The translations under genes and the position numbers were made by a program. From Chitinophaga cymbidii (GTDB lineage: Bacteria; Bacteroidota; Bacteroidia; Chitinophagales; Chitinophagaceae), in contig NZ_BKAU01000003.1 in NCBI RefSeq assembly GCF_007992715.1, positions 124,001-188,000 of the forward strand: 64,000 nt of DNA. Reading direction: 5' to 3'. A model generated the notes under the pieces. That model was not told where the DNA came from. It saw only the letters and a program-made list of their open reading frames with translations, and did no database searches. Positions 25,745 to 34,613 of this stretch are shown piece by piece. The number at the start of each line of letters is the position of its first letter. Positions within the stretch are counted from its first letter, which is position 1.

Positions 25745-26227
25745 ATGATCATCACGGAACCGGAAGCATCCTACCAGGTCCGCTTCAATGATTGCGATCC
25801 TTTCGGGCATTTGAACAACGCCGCTTACATCAATTATTTCATGAACGCCCGCGAAGATCATCTGGCCGCTTCCTACGGACTGCACCTGAAGGAATACGCG
25901 GCAAAAGGTCTTGGCTGGGTGGTTTCGCAGCACCAGATCGTATATCTGAAACCCGCTTTCGTAGCGGAAAAAGTGCACATCTTTTCCCGCGTGCCGGAAT
26001 TTTCCAACAGCCACATCCTCGTGGAAATGTGGATGACGGACGAAGCAAAAAAGAAAATAAAATCCTTCCTCTGGTCAAGGTTCGTGCACATCGATCTGAA
26101 AACCGGCAAACGCGCCGAACATAACCCGGAACTGATGACGCTCCTGGAACAGATAAAGGTGGATCATACCGGCATCGGCAGCTTTGAAGACAGGGTAGCC
26201 GCCGTACAGTCATCCCTCTCCATCTAA
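25745..26227 (+). CDS. Hotdog-fold acyl-CoA thioesterase (4HBT/YbgC-like)
   Basis: A 160-residue single hotdog domain. FNDCDPFGHLNNAAYINYF near the start has the Asp and His/Asn pattern of 4-hydroxybenzoyl-CoA-type thioesterases (DxxGHxNN). The rest (VVSQHQIVYLKPAFVAEKVH) fits the second strand pair. It should hydrolyse a medium or short acyl-CoA in the cytoplasm. Substrate unknown. It stands alone between a terminator and the TetR promoter. Confidence 0.9.
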   Translation: MIITEPEASYQVRFNDCDPFGHLNNAAYINYFMNAREDHLAASYGLHLKEYAAKGLGWVVSQHQIVYLKPAFVAEKVHIFSRVPEFSNSHILVEMWMTDEAKKKIKSFLWSRFVHIDLKTGKRAEHNPELMTLLEQIKVDHTGIGSFEDRVAAVQSSLSI

Positions 26228-26268
26228 AAAAAATCCGCGCAAAAATTTGGAAGATTGTTTCGATTCCC

Positions 26269-26276
26269 TACCTTTG
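26269..26276 (+). promoter_or_regulatory. Promoter of the tetR-efflux operon
   Basis: TACCTTTG matches TAnnTTTG exactly, with TTTG at 26246-26249 and a 19-base spacer: a complete Bacteroidota -33/-7 promoter. The predicted start point, about 26283, touches the palindrome that follows. Confidence 0.8.
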
Positions 26277-26283
26277 TCTAGAG

Positions 26284-26301
26284 TTTAACCAATTGGTTAA
26301 A
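26284..26301. promoter_or_regulatory. TetR operator, perfect 18-bp palindrome
   Basis: TTTAACCAATTGGTTAAA is a perfect 18-bp palindrome at the predicted transcription start of the tetR gene. A close copy occurs before tolC at 26939-26954. This is the expected autoregulatory operator of the regulator encoded 11 bases downstream. Confidence 0.85.
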
Positions 26302-26312
26302 TAAATCAGTTG

Positions 26313-26921
26313 ATGCAAACGAACAATACCACAGAACAACAGATCATAGCTGCCGCCAGGAAGATATTTGTGCAGAAAGGTTTAGCAGGAGCGCGCATGC
26401 AGGATATTGCGGACGAGGCTGGTATTAACAAGGCGATGCTGCATTACTATTACCGCAGCAAGGACAAATTGTTCGAGATCGTTTTTGATGAAGCCGTTTC
26501 GCAGCTGCTGGCAGGGGTGAACGATATTTTCGAGAAGGACATGCCGGCGCGGGAAAAGATAGTGGCGGCGGTAGAACACTACATCACCTCCCTGAACAAG
26601 GCGCCGTACCTTCCTTTGTTTGTTGTGCACGAGATCAGTCAGAATCCCGAACGCATCCTGCAGAAATTTTCCAATACGGCGCTGTTGCCGAACATGCGGA
26701 TGTTCCTGAAAGAGTTGGCGGTGGAAATGGAAAACGGCACAATGCGCAAGGTCGATCCCTGGCAACTGATGGTCAGCCTCATCTCCATGTGCGTGTTCCC
26801 CTTCGTTGGAAGACCCTTGCTGCAGGCCATCTTCCAGGTGAATGACAAGGCTTTTGCCAAAACGATGGAAGACAGGAAAAAGTTCATTACCGATTTTGTG
26901 CTGACCTCATTGAAGCCCTGA
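26313..26921 (+). CDS. TetR/AcrR-family regulator of the efflux operon
   Basis: A 202-residue regulator. The N-terminal TetR helix-turn-helix is clear (IIAAARKIFVQKGLAGARMQ, DIADEAGINKAMLHYYYRSK, DKLFEIVFDEA). The C-terminal ligand-binding domain is helical and resembles TetR_C CerR-type regulators. ATG at 26313 is chosen over the TTG just before it. Two matching palindromes, at its own promoter and before tolC, indicate that it represses itself and the six efflux genes that follow. The ligand is unknown. Confidence 0.94.
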   Translation: MQTNNTTEQQIIAAARKIFVQKGLAGARMQDIADEAGINKAMLHYYYRSKDKLFEIVFDEAVSQLLAGVNDIFEKDMPAREKIVAAVEHYITSLNKAPYLPLFVVHEISQNPERILQKFSNTALLPNMRMFLKELAVEMENGTMRKVDPWQLMVSLISMCVFPFVGRPLLQAIFQVNDKAFAKTMEDRKKFITDFVLTSLKP

Positions 26922-26938
26922 TTTTTTTTGCCATGCAA

Positions 26939-26954
26939 TTAACCAAATAGTTAA
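26939..26954. promoter_or_regulatory. Second TetR-type operator before tolC
   Basis: TTAACCAAATAGTTAA keeps the outer TTAAC/GTTAA arms and the left half-site TTAACCAA of the perfect palindrome at 26284-26301. It lies between tetR and the tolC-like ATG, so the efflux genes may also have their own regulated start. Confidence 0.7.
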
Positions 26955-26969
26955 ATAAACGAGTTAATT

Positions 26970-28229
26970 ATGAGATGCTTACCTCCGCTGCTTTTGCTGA
27001 TGCTGTCCTTACAGCTTTCCGCGCAGGAACCGGTCCTGAGCCTGGACTCCGCGCAGCAGCAAGCGCGGCAAAACTATCCGCTGCTGCGGCAGCAGGAAGT
27101 GCAGGACAATATTACGCGCCTGCAGCTCCGCAATATAAAGACGAACTACCTGCCGCAGGTGGAGTTGAACGGACAGGCCACTTACCAGTCCGCCGTGACT
27201 TCCATTCCCATCAAGCTACCGAACATGGACATCCCCGAGCTGTCGAAAGACCAGTACAAGGCTACCATCGATGTGAAGCAACTGATCTACGACGGCGGGG
27301 CAACGGCCAGCCAGCGCGACTTGCAGCTGGCGCAGCAGCAGGCCGAGAACCAGAAGACCGAAGTGGAATTGTATAAACTGCGGCAGCAGGTATTGCAGGT
27401 CTATTTCAACGCGCTGCTCTGGAACGAGCACATCGCCGCGAGGGAGCAGATGATGGCGGAAATGAAACAACGCAAAGAGCGCCTGCAGGCAGGCGTGGAA
27501 AACGGCACGGTGCTCGCCAGCCAGGTAGACCAGCTGCAGGCGGAATTACTGAAAACGGAACAGCAGCATTTTGAAGCGAAGACCGGGCGGACGGCCGCAT
27601 ACAAAGTATTGTCGCTGCTCACCGGTAAAGACGTTCCCGAAAACACCCGCCTTCAGCTGCCCGCCGCCGCACAGGAGAAAAGCGAAGCGCTGAACCGTCC
27701 GGAGTTACGTTTGTTCAGACTACAGACGGACGTATTGCAGCAGCAATCGAAACTCACCGGCACCCGCGCCATGCCGAAGGTCAGCGCATTTGCACAAGGC
27801 GGCTACGGCAGGCCCGGCCTCAACATGTTGGAAAACAAATTCGATTTTTATTACCTCGCCGGCCTCCGCCTGAACTGGACGCTCTGGAACTGGCGGAAGG
27901 ACCGCACCGAACGCGCCATCATCCGCGAGCAGGAAGAGAACATACAAACGCAATCCGACGCCTTTGCGCTGAATACCCGCGTGCAGCTGCAGCAGCAGTC
28001 TTCCGAGATCGCCAACCTCACCGGCGCCATTGAAAGGGACAGGGAGATCGTGGAGCTGCGCACGAAAGTAAAGAACGTGTCCGCCGCGCAGCTGGACAAC
28101 GGCGTGCTCACGGTGCATGATTACCTCACGGACCTCAATGCCGAAACGCAGGCGGTGATCGCGCAGCGCACGCACGAGATCCAGTTGGTGTACGCAACAT
28201 TATATTACCAGGTTATTAAAGGATATTAA
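26970..28229 (+). CDS. TolC-family outer-membrane efflux channel
   Basis: A 419-residue outer-membrane factor with a signal peptide (PPLLLLMLSLQLSAQ) and two long coiled, Gln/Ala-rich halves typical of OEP repeats (LDSAQQQARQNYPLLRQQEV, LRLNWTLWNWRKDRTERAII, LDNGVLTVHDYLTDLNAETQ). Trimers would span the outer membrane and periplasm. It is the first structural gene of the efflux set and lies 1 base before the HlyD-like gene. Confidence 0.93.
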   Translation: MRCLPPLLLLMLSLQLSAQEPVLSLDSAQQQARQNYPLLRQQEVQDNITRLQLRNIKTNYLPQVELNGQATYQSAVTSIPIKLPNMDIPELSKDQYKATIDVKQLIYDGGATASQRDLQLAQQQAENQKTEVELYKLRQQVLQVYFNALLWNEHIAAREQMMAEMKQRKERLQAGVENGTVLASQVDQLQAELLKTEQQHFEAKTGRTAAYKVLSLLTGKDVPENTRLQLPAAAQEKSEALNRPELRLFRLQTDVLQQQSKLTGTRAMPKVSAFAQGGYGRPGLNMLENKFDFYYLAGLRLNWTLWNWRKDRTERAIIREQEENIQTQSDAFALNTRVQLQQQSSEIANLTGAIERDREIVELRTKVKNVSAAQLDNGVLTVHDYLTDLNAETQAVIAQRTHEIQLVYATLYYQVIKGY

Positions 28230-28230
28230 T

Positions 28231-29133
28231 ATGAACTATACAACCCTCACGGCTATACTTTTTACCGTTCTCTTCGCCGCCTGCAATTCCAATGACGATG
28301 CGGCCGATGCCTATGGCAATTTTGAATCCACGGAGATCATCGTGTCCGCCGAAGCCACCGGCAGGATCCTGCAGTTCGATGTGGAAGAAGGCGCGGTACT
28401 GCCCGCCCATGCTGTTGTAGGCGGCATCGATTCCACGCAGCTGAACCTGAAGAAAGCGCAGCTGGGCGCCAATATCAAAGCCGTGCTCAGCAAGCGGCCG
28501 GACGTTTCGCCGCAGCTGGAAGTGATCCGCCAGCAGATCGCCACGCAGCAGCGGGAGAAAAAAAGAGTGGAAAACCTGCTCAAGGCCAATGCCGCCACCA
28601 CCAAGCAGCTGGACGATATCAACGCGCAGATAGCCGTACTGGAAAAGCAGTACGCCTCCACCGCATCGTCCCTCAACACGCAGGTCAGCGGCCTGACCAG
28701 CGAAACGCAGCCGCTGCAGTACCAGGTGGAACAGGTGCAGGAGCAGCTCGCGCAGTCCCGCATCGTGAATCCCGTACAAGGCACGGTGCTCACGAAGTAC
28801 GTAGAGAATGGCGAAGTGGTGAACTTCGGCAAGCCGCTGTACAAAATTGCAGACCTCCGCACCATGTACCTCCGCGCCTACATCGCCGGGGACCAGCTGG
28901 GGCAGTTCAAGGTAGGGCAGGCCGTTACCGTGCAGACAGACCTGCCGGACGGCGCCATGAAAAGCTGGAACGGCACCGTAAGCTGGGTTGCGTCTGAAGC
29001 GGAGTTCACGCCCAAGACCATCCAGACGAAAGACGAACGGGTACAGCTCGTATACGCATTGAAGGTAAAAGTACAGAACGACGGCAGCCTGAAGATCGGC
29101 ATGCCCGGAGAGATCAGGTTATCTAAAAACTAA
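28231..29133 (+). CDS. HlyD-family membrane-fusion protein, probable lipoprotein
   Basis: A 300-residue periplasmic adaptor. The N-terminus ends in FAACNSNDD, a slightly atypical lipobox, so it is probably lipid-anchored. A split biotinyl-lipoyl domain (ATGRILQFDVEEGAVLPAHA and later GTVLTKYVENGEVVNFGKPL) flanks a coiled-coil hairpin of about 100 residues, and a beta-barrel domain follows. It corresponds to YbhG of the E. coli YbhGFSR exporter. It links the ABC permeases to the TolC-like channel. Confidence 0.93.
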   Translation: MNYTTLTAILFTVLFAACNSNDDAADAYGNFESTEIIVSAEATGRILQFDVEEGAVLPAHAVVGGIDSTQLNLKKAQLGANIKAVLSKRPDVSPQLEVIRQQIATQQREKKRVENLLKANAATTKQLDDINAQIAVLEKQYASTASSLNTQVSGLTSETQPLQYQVEQVQEQLAQSRIVNPVQGTVLTKYVENGEVVNFGKPLYKIADLRTMYLRAYIAGDQLGQFKVGQAVTVQTDLPDGAMKSWNGTVSWVASEAEFTPKTIQTKDERVQLVYALKVKVQNDGSLKIGMPGEIRLSKN

Positions 29134-29137
29134 CGGT

Positions 29138-30052
29138 ATGCAACCTATCGTAGTACAACACATTCATAAAAGCTTCGGCAGCGTAAAAGCGCTGCATGAT
29201 ATTTCGTTCACGGTGGAAGAAGGCGAACTGTTCGGGCTGATCGGTCCCGATGGCGCCGGCAAATCAACGCTGTTCCGCATCCTCGCCACTTTATTGCTGG
29301 CGGACAAAGGCAACGCTTATGTGAACGGATCGGACGTGGTGAAAGATTACCGTTCCGTCCGCCGCCATGTAGGCTACATGCCGGGGCGTTTCTCGCTGTA
29401 CCAGGACCTCACCATCGCGGAAAACCTCAACTTCTTCGCTACCATCTTTTCCACATCGGTAGAAGAAAACTATGAGCTGATCCGCGATATCTACGAGCAG
29501 ATCGCGCCGTTCAAAGACAGGCCGGCGGGCAAGCTCTCCGGCGGCATGAAGCAGAAGCTGGCGCTGTGCTGCGCACTCGTGCACAAGCCCCGCGTTCTTT
29601 TCCTCGATGAGCCCACCACCGGCGTAGACCCCGTATCGCGGCAGGAGTTCTGGGAAATGCTGAAGCGCCTCAAATCGAAAGGCATTCCCATCCTCGTATC
29701 CACGCCCTACATGGATGAAGCCATGCTCTGCGATAAAGTAGCGCTGATCCAGAAAGGCGAGATCATGCAGATCAACACGCCCGCCGCCATCGTAGCCGGT
29801 TTCGGCCGGCAGGTATGGGCCGTTCGCGCAAAGAATATGTATCATCTGCTGAAAGACATCCGCGCATTTGAAGGCACGCACAGCTGTTTCGCTTTCGGTG
29901 AATTCCTGCACGTAACGCTGGATACGGACGAAAGCGCGCTGCAGAAGTACCTGCGGCCATTGCAGCATGAAGACCTGGTCATCCGTCCCGCGCAGCCCGG
30001 CATAGAAGATTCCTTTATGCAGCTGATGCTGGAACAAAATGAAACGACATGA
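29138..30052 (+). CDS. ABC transporter ATP-binding protein (first half of a YbhF-like pair)
   Basis: A 304-residue ATPase with Walker A GPDGAGKST, signature LSGGMKQKLAL, Walker B VLFLDEPTTGVD and an H-loop position occupied by Tyr (VSTPYMDEAM) where most ABC ATPases have His. The Asp in Walker A (GPDG for GPNG) and the non-His switch also occur in the first half of the fused E. coli YbhF, so one site may be degenerate. Its ATGA stop-start overlap with the second ATPase fits an obligatory pair. Confidence 0.93.
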   Translation: MQPIVVQHIHKSFGSVKALHDISFTVEEGELFGLIGPDGAGKSTLFRILATLLLADKGNAYVNGSDVVKDYRSVRRHVGYMPGRFSLYQDLTIAENLNFFATIFSTSVEENYELIRDIYEQIAPFKDRPAGKLSGGMKQKLALCCALVHKPRVLFLDEPTTGVDPVSRQEFWEMLKRLKSKGIPILVSTPYMDEAMLCDKVALIQKGEIMQINTPAAIVAGFGRQVWAVRAKNMYHLLKDIRAFEGTHSCFAFGEFLHVTLDTDESALQKYLRPLQHEDLVIRPAQPGIEDSFMQLMLEQNETT

Positions 30053-30783
30053 GTAAGCAATATGCGATCGTCACCAAAGCGCTGACCAAACGTTTCGGTC
30101 ATTTTACCGCCACCGACGCCATCACCTTTGAAGTGGAGCAGGGCGAGATCTTCGGTTTCCTCGGCGCCAACGGCGCGGGAAAGACTACCGCCATGCGCAT
30201 GCTCTGCGGGTTGCTCACGCCTACCAGCGGCGAGGCCACCATCGCCGGTTATGATATTTATAAACAAACCGAGCAGGTGAAGAAACGCATCGGTTATATG
30301 AGCCAGAAGTTCTCGCTCTACGAAGATCTCACCGTGAAAGAGAACATCCGCTTCTACGCCGGTATTTACGGCCTCAGCAACCAGCAGATCAAAGAGAAAA
30401 CAGCCGAACTGCTGCGCAAGCTGCAGATGGAAAAAGAAGGCGGCCAGCTGGTCAGCTCCCTGCCCCTCGGCTGGAAGCAGAAATTGTCCTTCTCCATCGC
30501 CGTGATCCACGATCCGTCCATCGTATTCCTGGATGAGCCTACCGGCGGGGTAGATCCCATCACCCGGCGGCAGTTCTGGGACCTCATCTATGAAGCGGCG
30601 GACCGCGGCGTCACCATTTTTGTGACCACGCACTACATGGATGAAGCCGAGTACTGCAACCGCATTTCCATCATGGTAGACGGGAAGATCAAAGCGCTGG
30701 ACACGCCGCGCAAATTGAAAGAACAATTCAACGCTGATTCCATGAATGACGTATTCCTGCAATTAGCAAGAGCCAAATCATAA
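30049..30783 (+). CDS. ABC transporter ATP-binding protein (second half of the pair)
   Basis: A 244-residue ATPase with Walker A GANGAGKTT, a Q-loop in MSQKFSLYEDLT, a diverged signature region (VSSLPLGWKQKLSFSIAV), Walker B IVFLDEPTGGVDP and a switch His in VTTHYMDEAEYCN. It has the canonical Walker A and H-loop that the first ATPase lacks, but its signature loop departs from LSGGQ. The two subunits therefore probably form one good and one weak ATP site. The permeases follow directly. Confidence 0.93.
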   Translation: MSKQYAIVTKALTKRFGHFTATDAITFEVEQGEIFGFLGANGAGKTTAMRMLCGLLTPTSGEATIAGYDIYKQTEQVKKRIGYMSQKFSLYEDLTVKENIRFYAGIYGLSNQQIKEKTAELLRKLQMEKEGGQLVSSLPLGWKQKLSFSIAVIHDPSIVFLDEPTGGVDPITRRQFWDLIYEAADRGVTIFVTTHYMDEAEYCNRISIMVDGKIKALDTPRKLKEQFNADSMNDVFLQLARAKS

Positions 30784-30786
30784 ATT

Positions 30787-31893
30787 ATGCGCCAGTTCCT
30801 GGTTTTTGTACGAAAAGAATTTTATCACATCTTCCGCGACAAACGTACGCTGCTGATCCTGTTCGGCATGCCCGTAGTGCTGATCGTGCTGTTCGGTTTC
30901 GCCATCACCAACGAGATACACAAAGCGCAGATCGCGGTGCTGGACAATGCCAGGGATGCCTTCAGCAGCCGCCTGGTGAGCCGGCTCACCGCTTCAGGTT
31001 ACTTTGAAGTGAACCGCTACCTGTCTTCCCGCGCGGAAGTAGAACCCGCTTTCCGGGAAGGCGATATCAAGCTGGTGGTAGTGATCCCTGAAAAGTTCGG
31101 GCACAACTTCCATCACGCAAAGAAAGCGCCGCTGCAGCTCATCACCGATTCCTCCGATCCCAATACCGCCACCACATTGACCAATTACGCCAACGCCATT
31201 GTGATGCAGTACCAGGAAGAAATGGGCGGAAAAATGGAGCTGCCGTTAACGATACAGACCGCGGTGCGGATGGAATACAATCCCTCGCTCAAAGGCGTCT
31301 TCCTCTTTGTACCGGGCGTGATGACGCTCATCCTGATGCTCGTGTCCGCCATGATGACCTCCATCACCATCACGCGGGAGAAGGAGCTGGGCACGATGGA
31401 AATATTGCTGGTATCGCCGTTGCGGCCGCTGCTCATCATCGCCGGGAAAGTAGTGCCCTACATCGGCCTGTCCTTCATCATTTCCCTGCTGATCCTCGCG
31501 ATGGGGGCGGGCGTATTCGCCATGCCCGTCAAAGGCAGCCTGGTATTGCTGCTGCTGGAATGCATATTGTTCGGATTAACGGCCCTGTCGCTCGGCATTC
31601 TCATATCCACCATCACCAATTCGCAGCAAACCGCCATGATGATCTCCATGATGGGCCTGCTGCTGCCCACCATCCTGTTATCCGGTTTCGTATTTCCGCT
31701 GGAAAGCATGCCCGTGGCCCTGCAGGTGATCTCGAATATTTTCCCGGCAAAATGGTTCATCATCATCCTGAAAAGCATCATGCTCAAAGGCGGCGGCCTG
31801 CAGCAGGTATGGCTGCCCACGCTGATCCTCAGCGGCATGACGCTCTTTTTCCTCGCACTGAGTATCCGCAACTTTAAATCAAGACTAAGCTGA
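30787..31893 (+). CDS. ABC-2-type permease (YbhS/YbhR-like), first
   Basis: A 368-residue inner-membrane protein: one N-terminal helix (LLILFGMPVVLIVLFGFAI), a periplasmic domain of about 140 residues, then five helices from MTLILMLVSAMMTSITI onward, with TREKELGTMEILLVSPLRP as the cytoplasmic coupling helix typical of ABC2_membrane_3 exporters. Its stop overlaps the start of the second permease (TGATG). The two probably form a heterodimer. Confidence 0.94.
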   Translation: MRQFLVFVRKEFYHIFRDKRTLLILFGMPVVLIVLFGFAITNEIHKAQIAVLDNARDAFSSRLVSRLTASGYFEVNRYLSSRAEVEPAFREGDIKLVVVIPEKFGHNFHHAKKAPLQLITDSSDPNTATTLTNYANAIVMQYQEEMGGKMELPLTIQTAVRMEYNPSLKGVFLFVPGVMTLILMLVSAMMTSITITREKELGTMEILLVSPLRPLLIIAGKVVPYIGLSFIISLLILAMGAGVFAMPVKGSLVLLLLECILFGLTALSLGILISTITNSQQTAMMISMMGLLLPTILLSGFVFPLESMPVALQVISNIFPAKWFIIILKSIMLKGGGLQQVWLPTLILSGMTLFFLALSIRNFKSRLS

Positions 31894-33011
31894 TGCGTAC
31901 CATCTTCTTCATATTACAGAAAGAGTTCCTGCAGATCTTCCGCAACCGCTCCATGCTGCCCATCATCTTCGTGGTGCCCGTGGTGCAGTTGCTGGTGCTC
32001 TCTTTCGCCGCTAATTACGAGATCAAAAACCTGACGGTGGATATCATCGACCAGGACGGCTCCACCTGGAGCCGCCAGCTGCGGGACAAACTGCTGGCCT
32101 CGGACTACTTTTCCCTCTACCGCCAGACCTACGATCCCAAAGAAGCGTACAACGATCTGGCAATGGACCGTGCGGACCTGGTGCTGACCATTCCGCCGCA
32201 TTTCGAGCGCGACCTCGTGCGGGAAGATGAAGCCAGCCTGCAAATGATGGTGAACGCCATCAACGGCAGTAAAGCGGGACTGGCAGCGGGTTACGCCAGC
32301 AGCATCATCGGCAGCTTCAACCGGCAGATACGGCTGGACTGGCTGGCGCTCGACGAAGACAACGGCCCCGCCCGCATTGCGGTGGACTTCCGGTACTGGT
32401 ACAACCCGGATATGAACTACAAGTATTTCATGGTGCCCGGCATCCTCGGCGTGCTGGTGACGCTGATAGGCGGTTTCCTCTCCGGCATGAACATCGTAAA
32501 AGAGAAAGAAATGGGTACCATAGAGCAGTTAAACGTAACGCCTATACGCAAGTTCCATTTCATCACCGGCAAGCTCCTGCCGTTCTGGATCATCGCCCTG
32601 TTCGAGCTGGCCTTCGGACTGCTGGTGGGCAAGCTGGTGTTCGGGCTGCCGGTGGTGGGCAATATCGGATGGGTGTTCCTGTATGCCGCGGTGTATTTGC
32701 TGGCGATACTGGGCCTCGGCCTGCTGATCTCCACGTTTACGGACACACAGCAGCAGTCCATGTTCATTTCATGGTTCTTCCTGATCATTTTTATATTGAT
32801 GGGCGGCCTGTTCACGCCGGTGGAAAGCATGCCGGAATGGGCGCAGCAGATCACTTTGTTTAACCCCGCAGCGTATTTCATCAAGGTGATAAGGATGGTC
32901 ATGCTGAAGGGAAGCGGCTGGGAAGACATCCGTTATTACTTCGGCATCATGTTCGTGTTTGCGGCGGTGATCAATGGTGTTGCCATCTGGAACTACCGTA
33001 AAACCGTTTAG
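31893..33011 (+). CDS. ABC-2-type permease (YbhS/YbhR-like), second
   Basis: A 372-residue paralogue of the preceding permease with the same plan: N-terminal helix (MLPIIFVVPVVQLLVLSFAA), periplasmic domain, coupling segment VKEKEMGTIEQLNVTPIRKF, then the C-terminal helices. It completes the tetR-tolC-hlyD-ABC-ABC-permease-permease operon, which ends at the terminator at 33035. In E. coli the related system exports cationic drugs and dyes; the substrate here is unknown. Confidence 0.94.
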   Translation: MRTIFFILQKEFLQIFRNRSMLPIIFVVPVVQLLVLSFAANYEIKNLTVDIIDQDGSTWSRQLRDKLLASDYFSLYRQTYDPKEAYNDLAMDRADLVLTIPPHFERDLVREDEASLQMMVNAINGSKAGLAAGYASSIIGSFNRQIRLDWLALDEDNGPARIAVDFRYWYNPDMNYKYFMVPGILGVLVTLIGGFLSGMNIVKEKEMGTIEQLNVTPIRKFHFITGKLLPFWIIALFELAFGLLVGKLVFGLPVVGNIGWVFLYAAVYLLAILGLGLLISTFTDTQQQSMFISWFFLIIFILMGGLFTPVESMPEWAQQITLFNPAAYFIKVIRMVMLKGSGWEDIRYYFGIMFVFAAVINGVAIWNYRKTV

Positions 33012-33034
33012 TAAACAGTTGTAGGGTAACAGTC

Positions 33035-33067
33035 GGCCGGGGCTTTGCTGCCCTGGCCTCTTTTTTT
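33035..33067 (+). terminator. Terminator of the efflux operon
   Basis: GGCCGGGGC (33035-33043) pairs with GCCCTGGCC (33050-33058) with one mismatch; loop TTTGCT; TTTTTTT at 33061-33067. It ends the operon that starts at 26269. Confidence 0.88.
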
Positions 33068-33122
33068 ACAAGCGTTGCGCCGGGCACAGCAGTTTTGAAG
33101 ATGTCCGTCCGCACGTTTGCCG

Positions 33123-34541
33123 CTACAACAATTGATGCGCCAGCTTGCCGATGGTCTTCAATCCGTCATCCACCTGTTTGCTCCACGGGTTGCTGTGGCT
33201 GATCCGCAGGCAGTTGGTATACCGGTCCTGCAAAGAAAATATCCTGCCCGGCGCAAAGCTTACTTTCTTTTTCATGGCGAGATCATATAGCTCAAAGGTG
33301 TTGATGGACTTATTCAATTCCAGCCACAGCACGTATCCGCCCTGCGGGCGGGTCACGCAGGTATCTTCGGGGAAGTAGTCCGCGATCGCCTGCTGATAGC
33401 GCAGGCATTGGGTATGCAGCATCTTGCGGAGGTTGCGGAGGTGGTGCTCGTAACGGCCGTTTTCCAGGAAATGCGCGATGGCGGCTTGCGGCAGCGTGGC
33501 GCTGGATACGGTATGGTTGAGCTTGAGGCGCAGCACTTTGTCCTTGTACTTGCCGGGCATCGTCCAGCCCACGCGGTACCCGGGGGCGAGGGATTTGGAA
33601 AAGGAATTGCACAGCAGCACATTGCCGTGGCGGTCGTATTGCTTGCAGCTGGAAGGGCGCGTTTTGCCGAAATACAGATCAGCGTAAATATCATCCTCGA
33701 TCAGCGGGATATCATATTTATTCACCAGCTTCACCAGTTCCCGTTTATGCTTGTCCGGCATACAGGCGCCGAGCGGATTGGAAAAGTTGGTGACGAACAC
33801 GCAGGCTTTTATTTTGAACTTGGGGATGGCTTTGTCGAGATACTCCAGGTCAACTCCTGTAACGGGATTGGTGGGCACTTCCAGCACTTTCAGCCCCAGG
33901 CTTTCCGCCAGTTGGAAGGTGCCGCTGTAGGCGGGGCTTTCCAGCGCTATCACATCACCGGGCTGGGTGGTGGCGGAGAGGCATAGCGTCAGCGCGTCCA
34001 TACAGCCGGTGGTGGTCACGATGTCATCTTCGGTGAAAGTGGTCACGCCCCAGTGCATGTTCATCCGCGCGATCTGCCGCCGCAGCAGGTGGTTGCCCTG
34101 CAGGCTTTCATAGTTCACGCCGCCTGCCGGCAGGGAGCGCATGGCCTGGATGAGGGACTTGCTGAGCTTCGCTGCAGGCAGCAGTACTTCCGGCGGCACC
34201 GCCACGTTGAAGCGCAGCACATCGTCAGGGGAGAGGTGGTTGAACACTTCGGTGATCATATCGCTCACGTTCACTTCAGACGCCTTTTTCACCGGACGGC
34301 AGGGCTTTGGCATCTCCGGCAGGCGGCGCGGCGAAAAGCGCACGTAGTAACCGGATTTCGGCCGCGGCTCAATGAAGCCCTTGCTTTCCAGGTGATAGTA
34401 CGCCTGGAAGACCGTGCTCATGCTGATGCCGTGCTCTTTGCTCAGGGAGCGGACGGAAGGCAGTTTATCCCCCGTTTTCATCACTTCCTTTTCGATCATC
34501 GCCTGGATGCGTTCCGCCACCTGCATATATAAGTGTTCCAT
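33123..34541 (-). CDS. MocR-type regulator (GntR HTH fused to aminotransferase)
   Basis: A 472-residue PLP-dependent regulator. Residues 1-75 form a GntR winged helix (TGDKLPSVRSLSKEHGISMS, TVFQAYYHLESKGFIEPRPK). The rest is a fold-type I aminotransferase with the PLP lysine in CNSFSKSLAPGYRVGW and the PLP-binding Asp/Tyr in FSNPLGACMP and LIEDDIYADLYFG. MocR proteins usually control a divergent neighbour; here that would be the DinB-ogt pair, 72 bases away. The ligand is unknown, though many relatives answer to PLP or amino acids. Confidence 0.93.
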   Translation of the reverse strand: MEHLYMQVAERIQAMIEKEVMKTGDKLPSVRSLSKEHGISMSTVFQAYYHLESKGFIEPRPKSGYYVRFSPRRLPEMPKPCRPVKKASEVNVSDMITEVFNHLSPDDVLRFNVAVPPEVLLPAAKLSKSLIQAMRSLPAGGVNYESLQGNHLLRRQIARMNMHWGVTTFTEDDIVTTTGCMDALTLCLSATTQPGDVIALESPAYSGTFQLAESLGLKVLEVPTNPVTGVDLEYLDKAIPKFKIKACVFVTNFSNPLGACMPDKHKRELVKLVNKYDIPLIEDDIYADLYFGKTRPSSCKQYDRHGNVLLCNSFSKSLAPGYRVGWTMPGKYKDKVLRLKLNHTVSSATLPQAAIAHFLENGRYEHHLRNLRKMLHTQCLRYQQAIADYFPEDTCVTRPQGGYVLWLELNKSINTFELYDLAMKKKVSFAPGRIFSLQDRYTNCLRISHSNPWSKQVDDGLKTIGKLAHQLL

Positions 34542-34563
34542 AAAAGATTTATACTGATATGGC

Positions 34564-34571
34564 CAAATTTA
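34564..34571 (-). promoter_or_regulatory. -7 element of the MocR gene
   Basis: On the minus strand this reads TAAATTTG, a perfect TAnnTTTG, 22 bases upstream of the MocR start codon. It lies in the 72-base divergent region shared with the DinB gene, so MocR could control both genes from here. Confidence 0.6.
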
Positions 34572-34613
34572 CGGAAATGCAATCTGTTTGGTATTTATTT
34601 TATAATTTCAATT

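Noticed and set aside
25543..25791. Possible 82-codon gene between arsR and the thioesterase
   Set aside because: It would read through the intrinsic terminator at 25683-25715 and overlap the thioesterase start, and shows no coding features.
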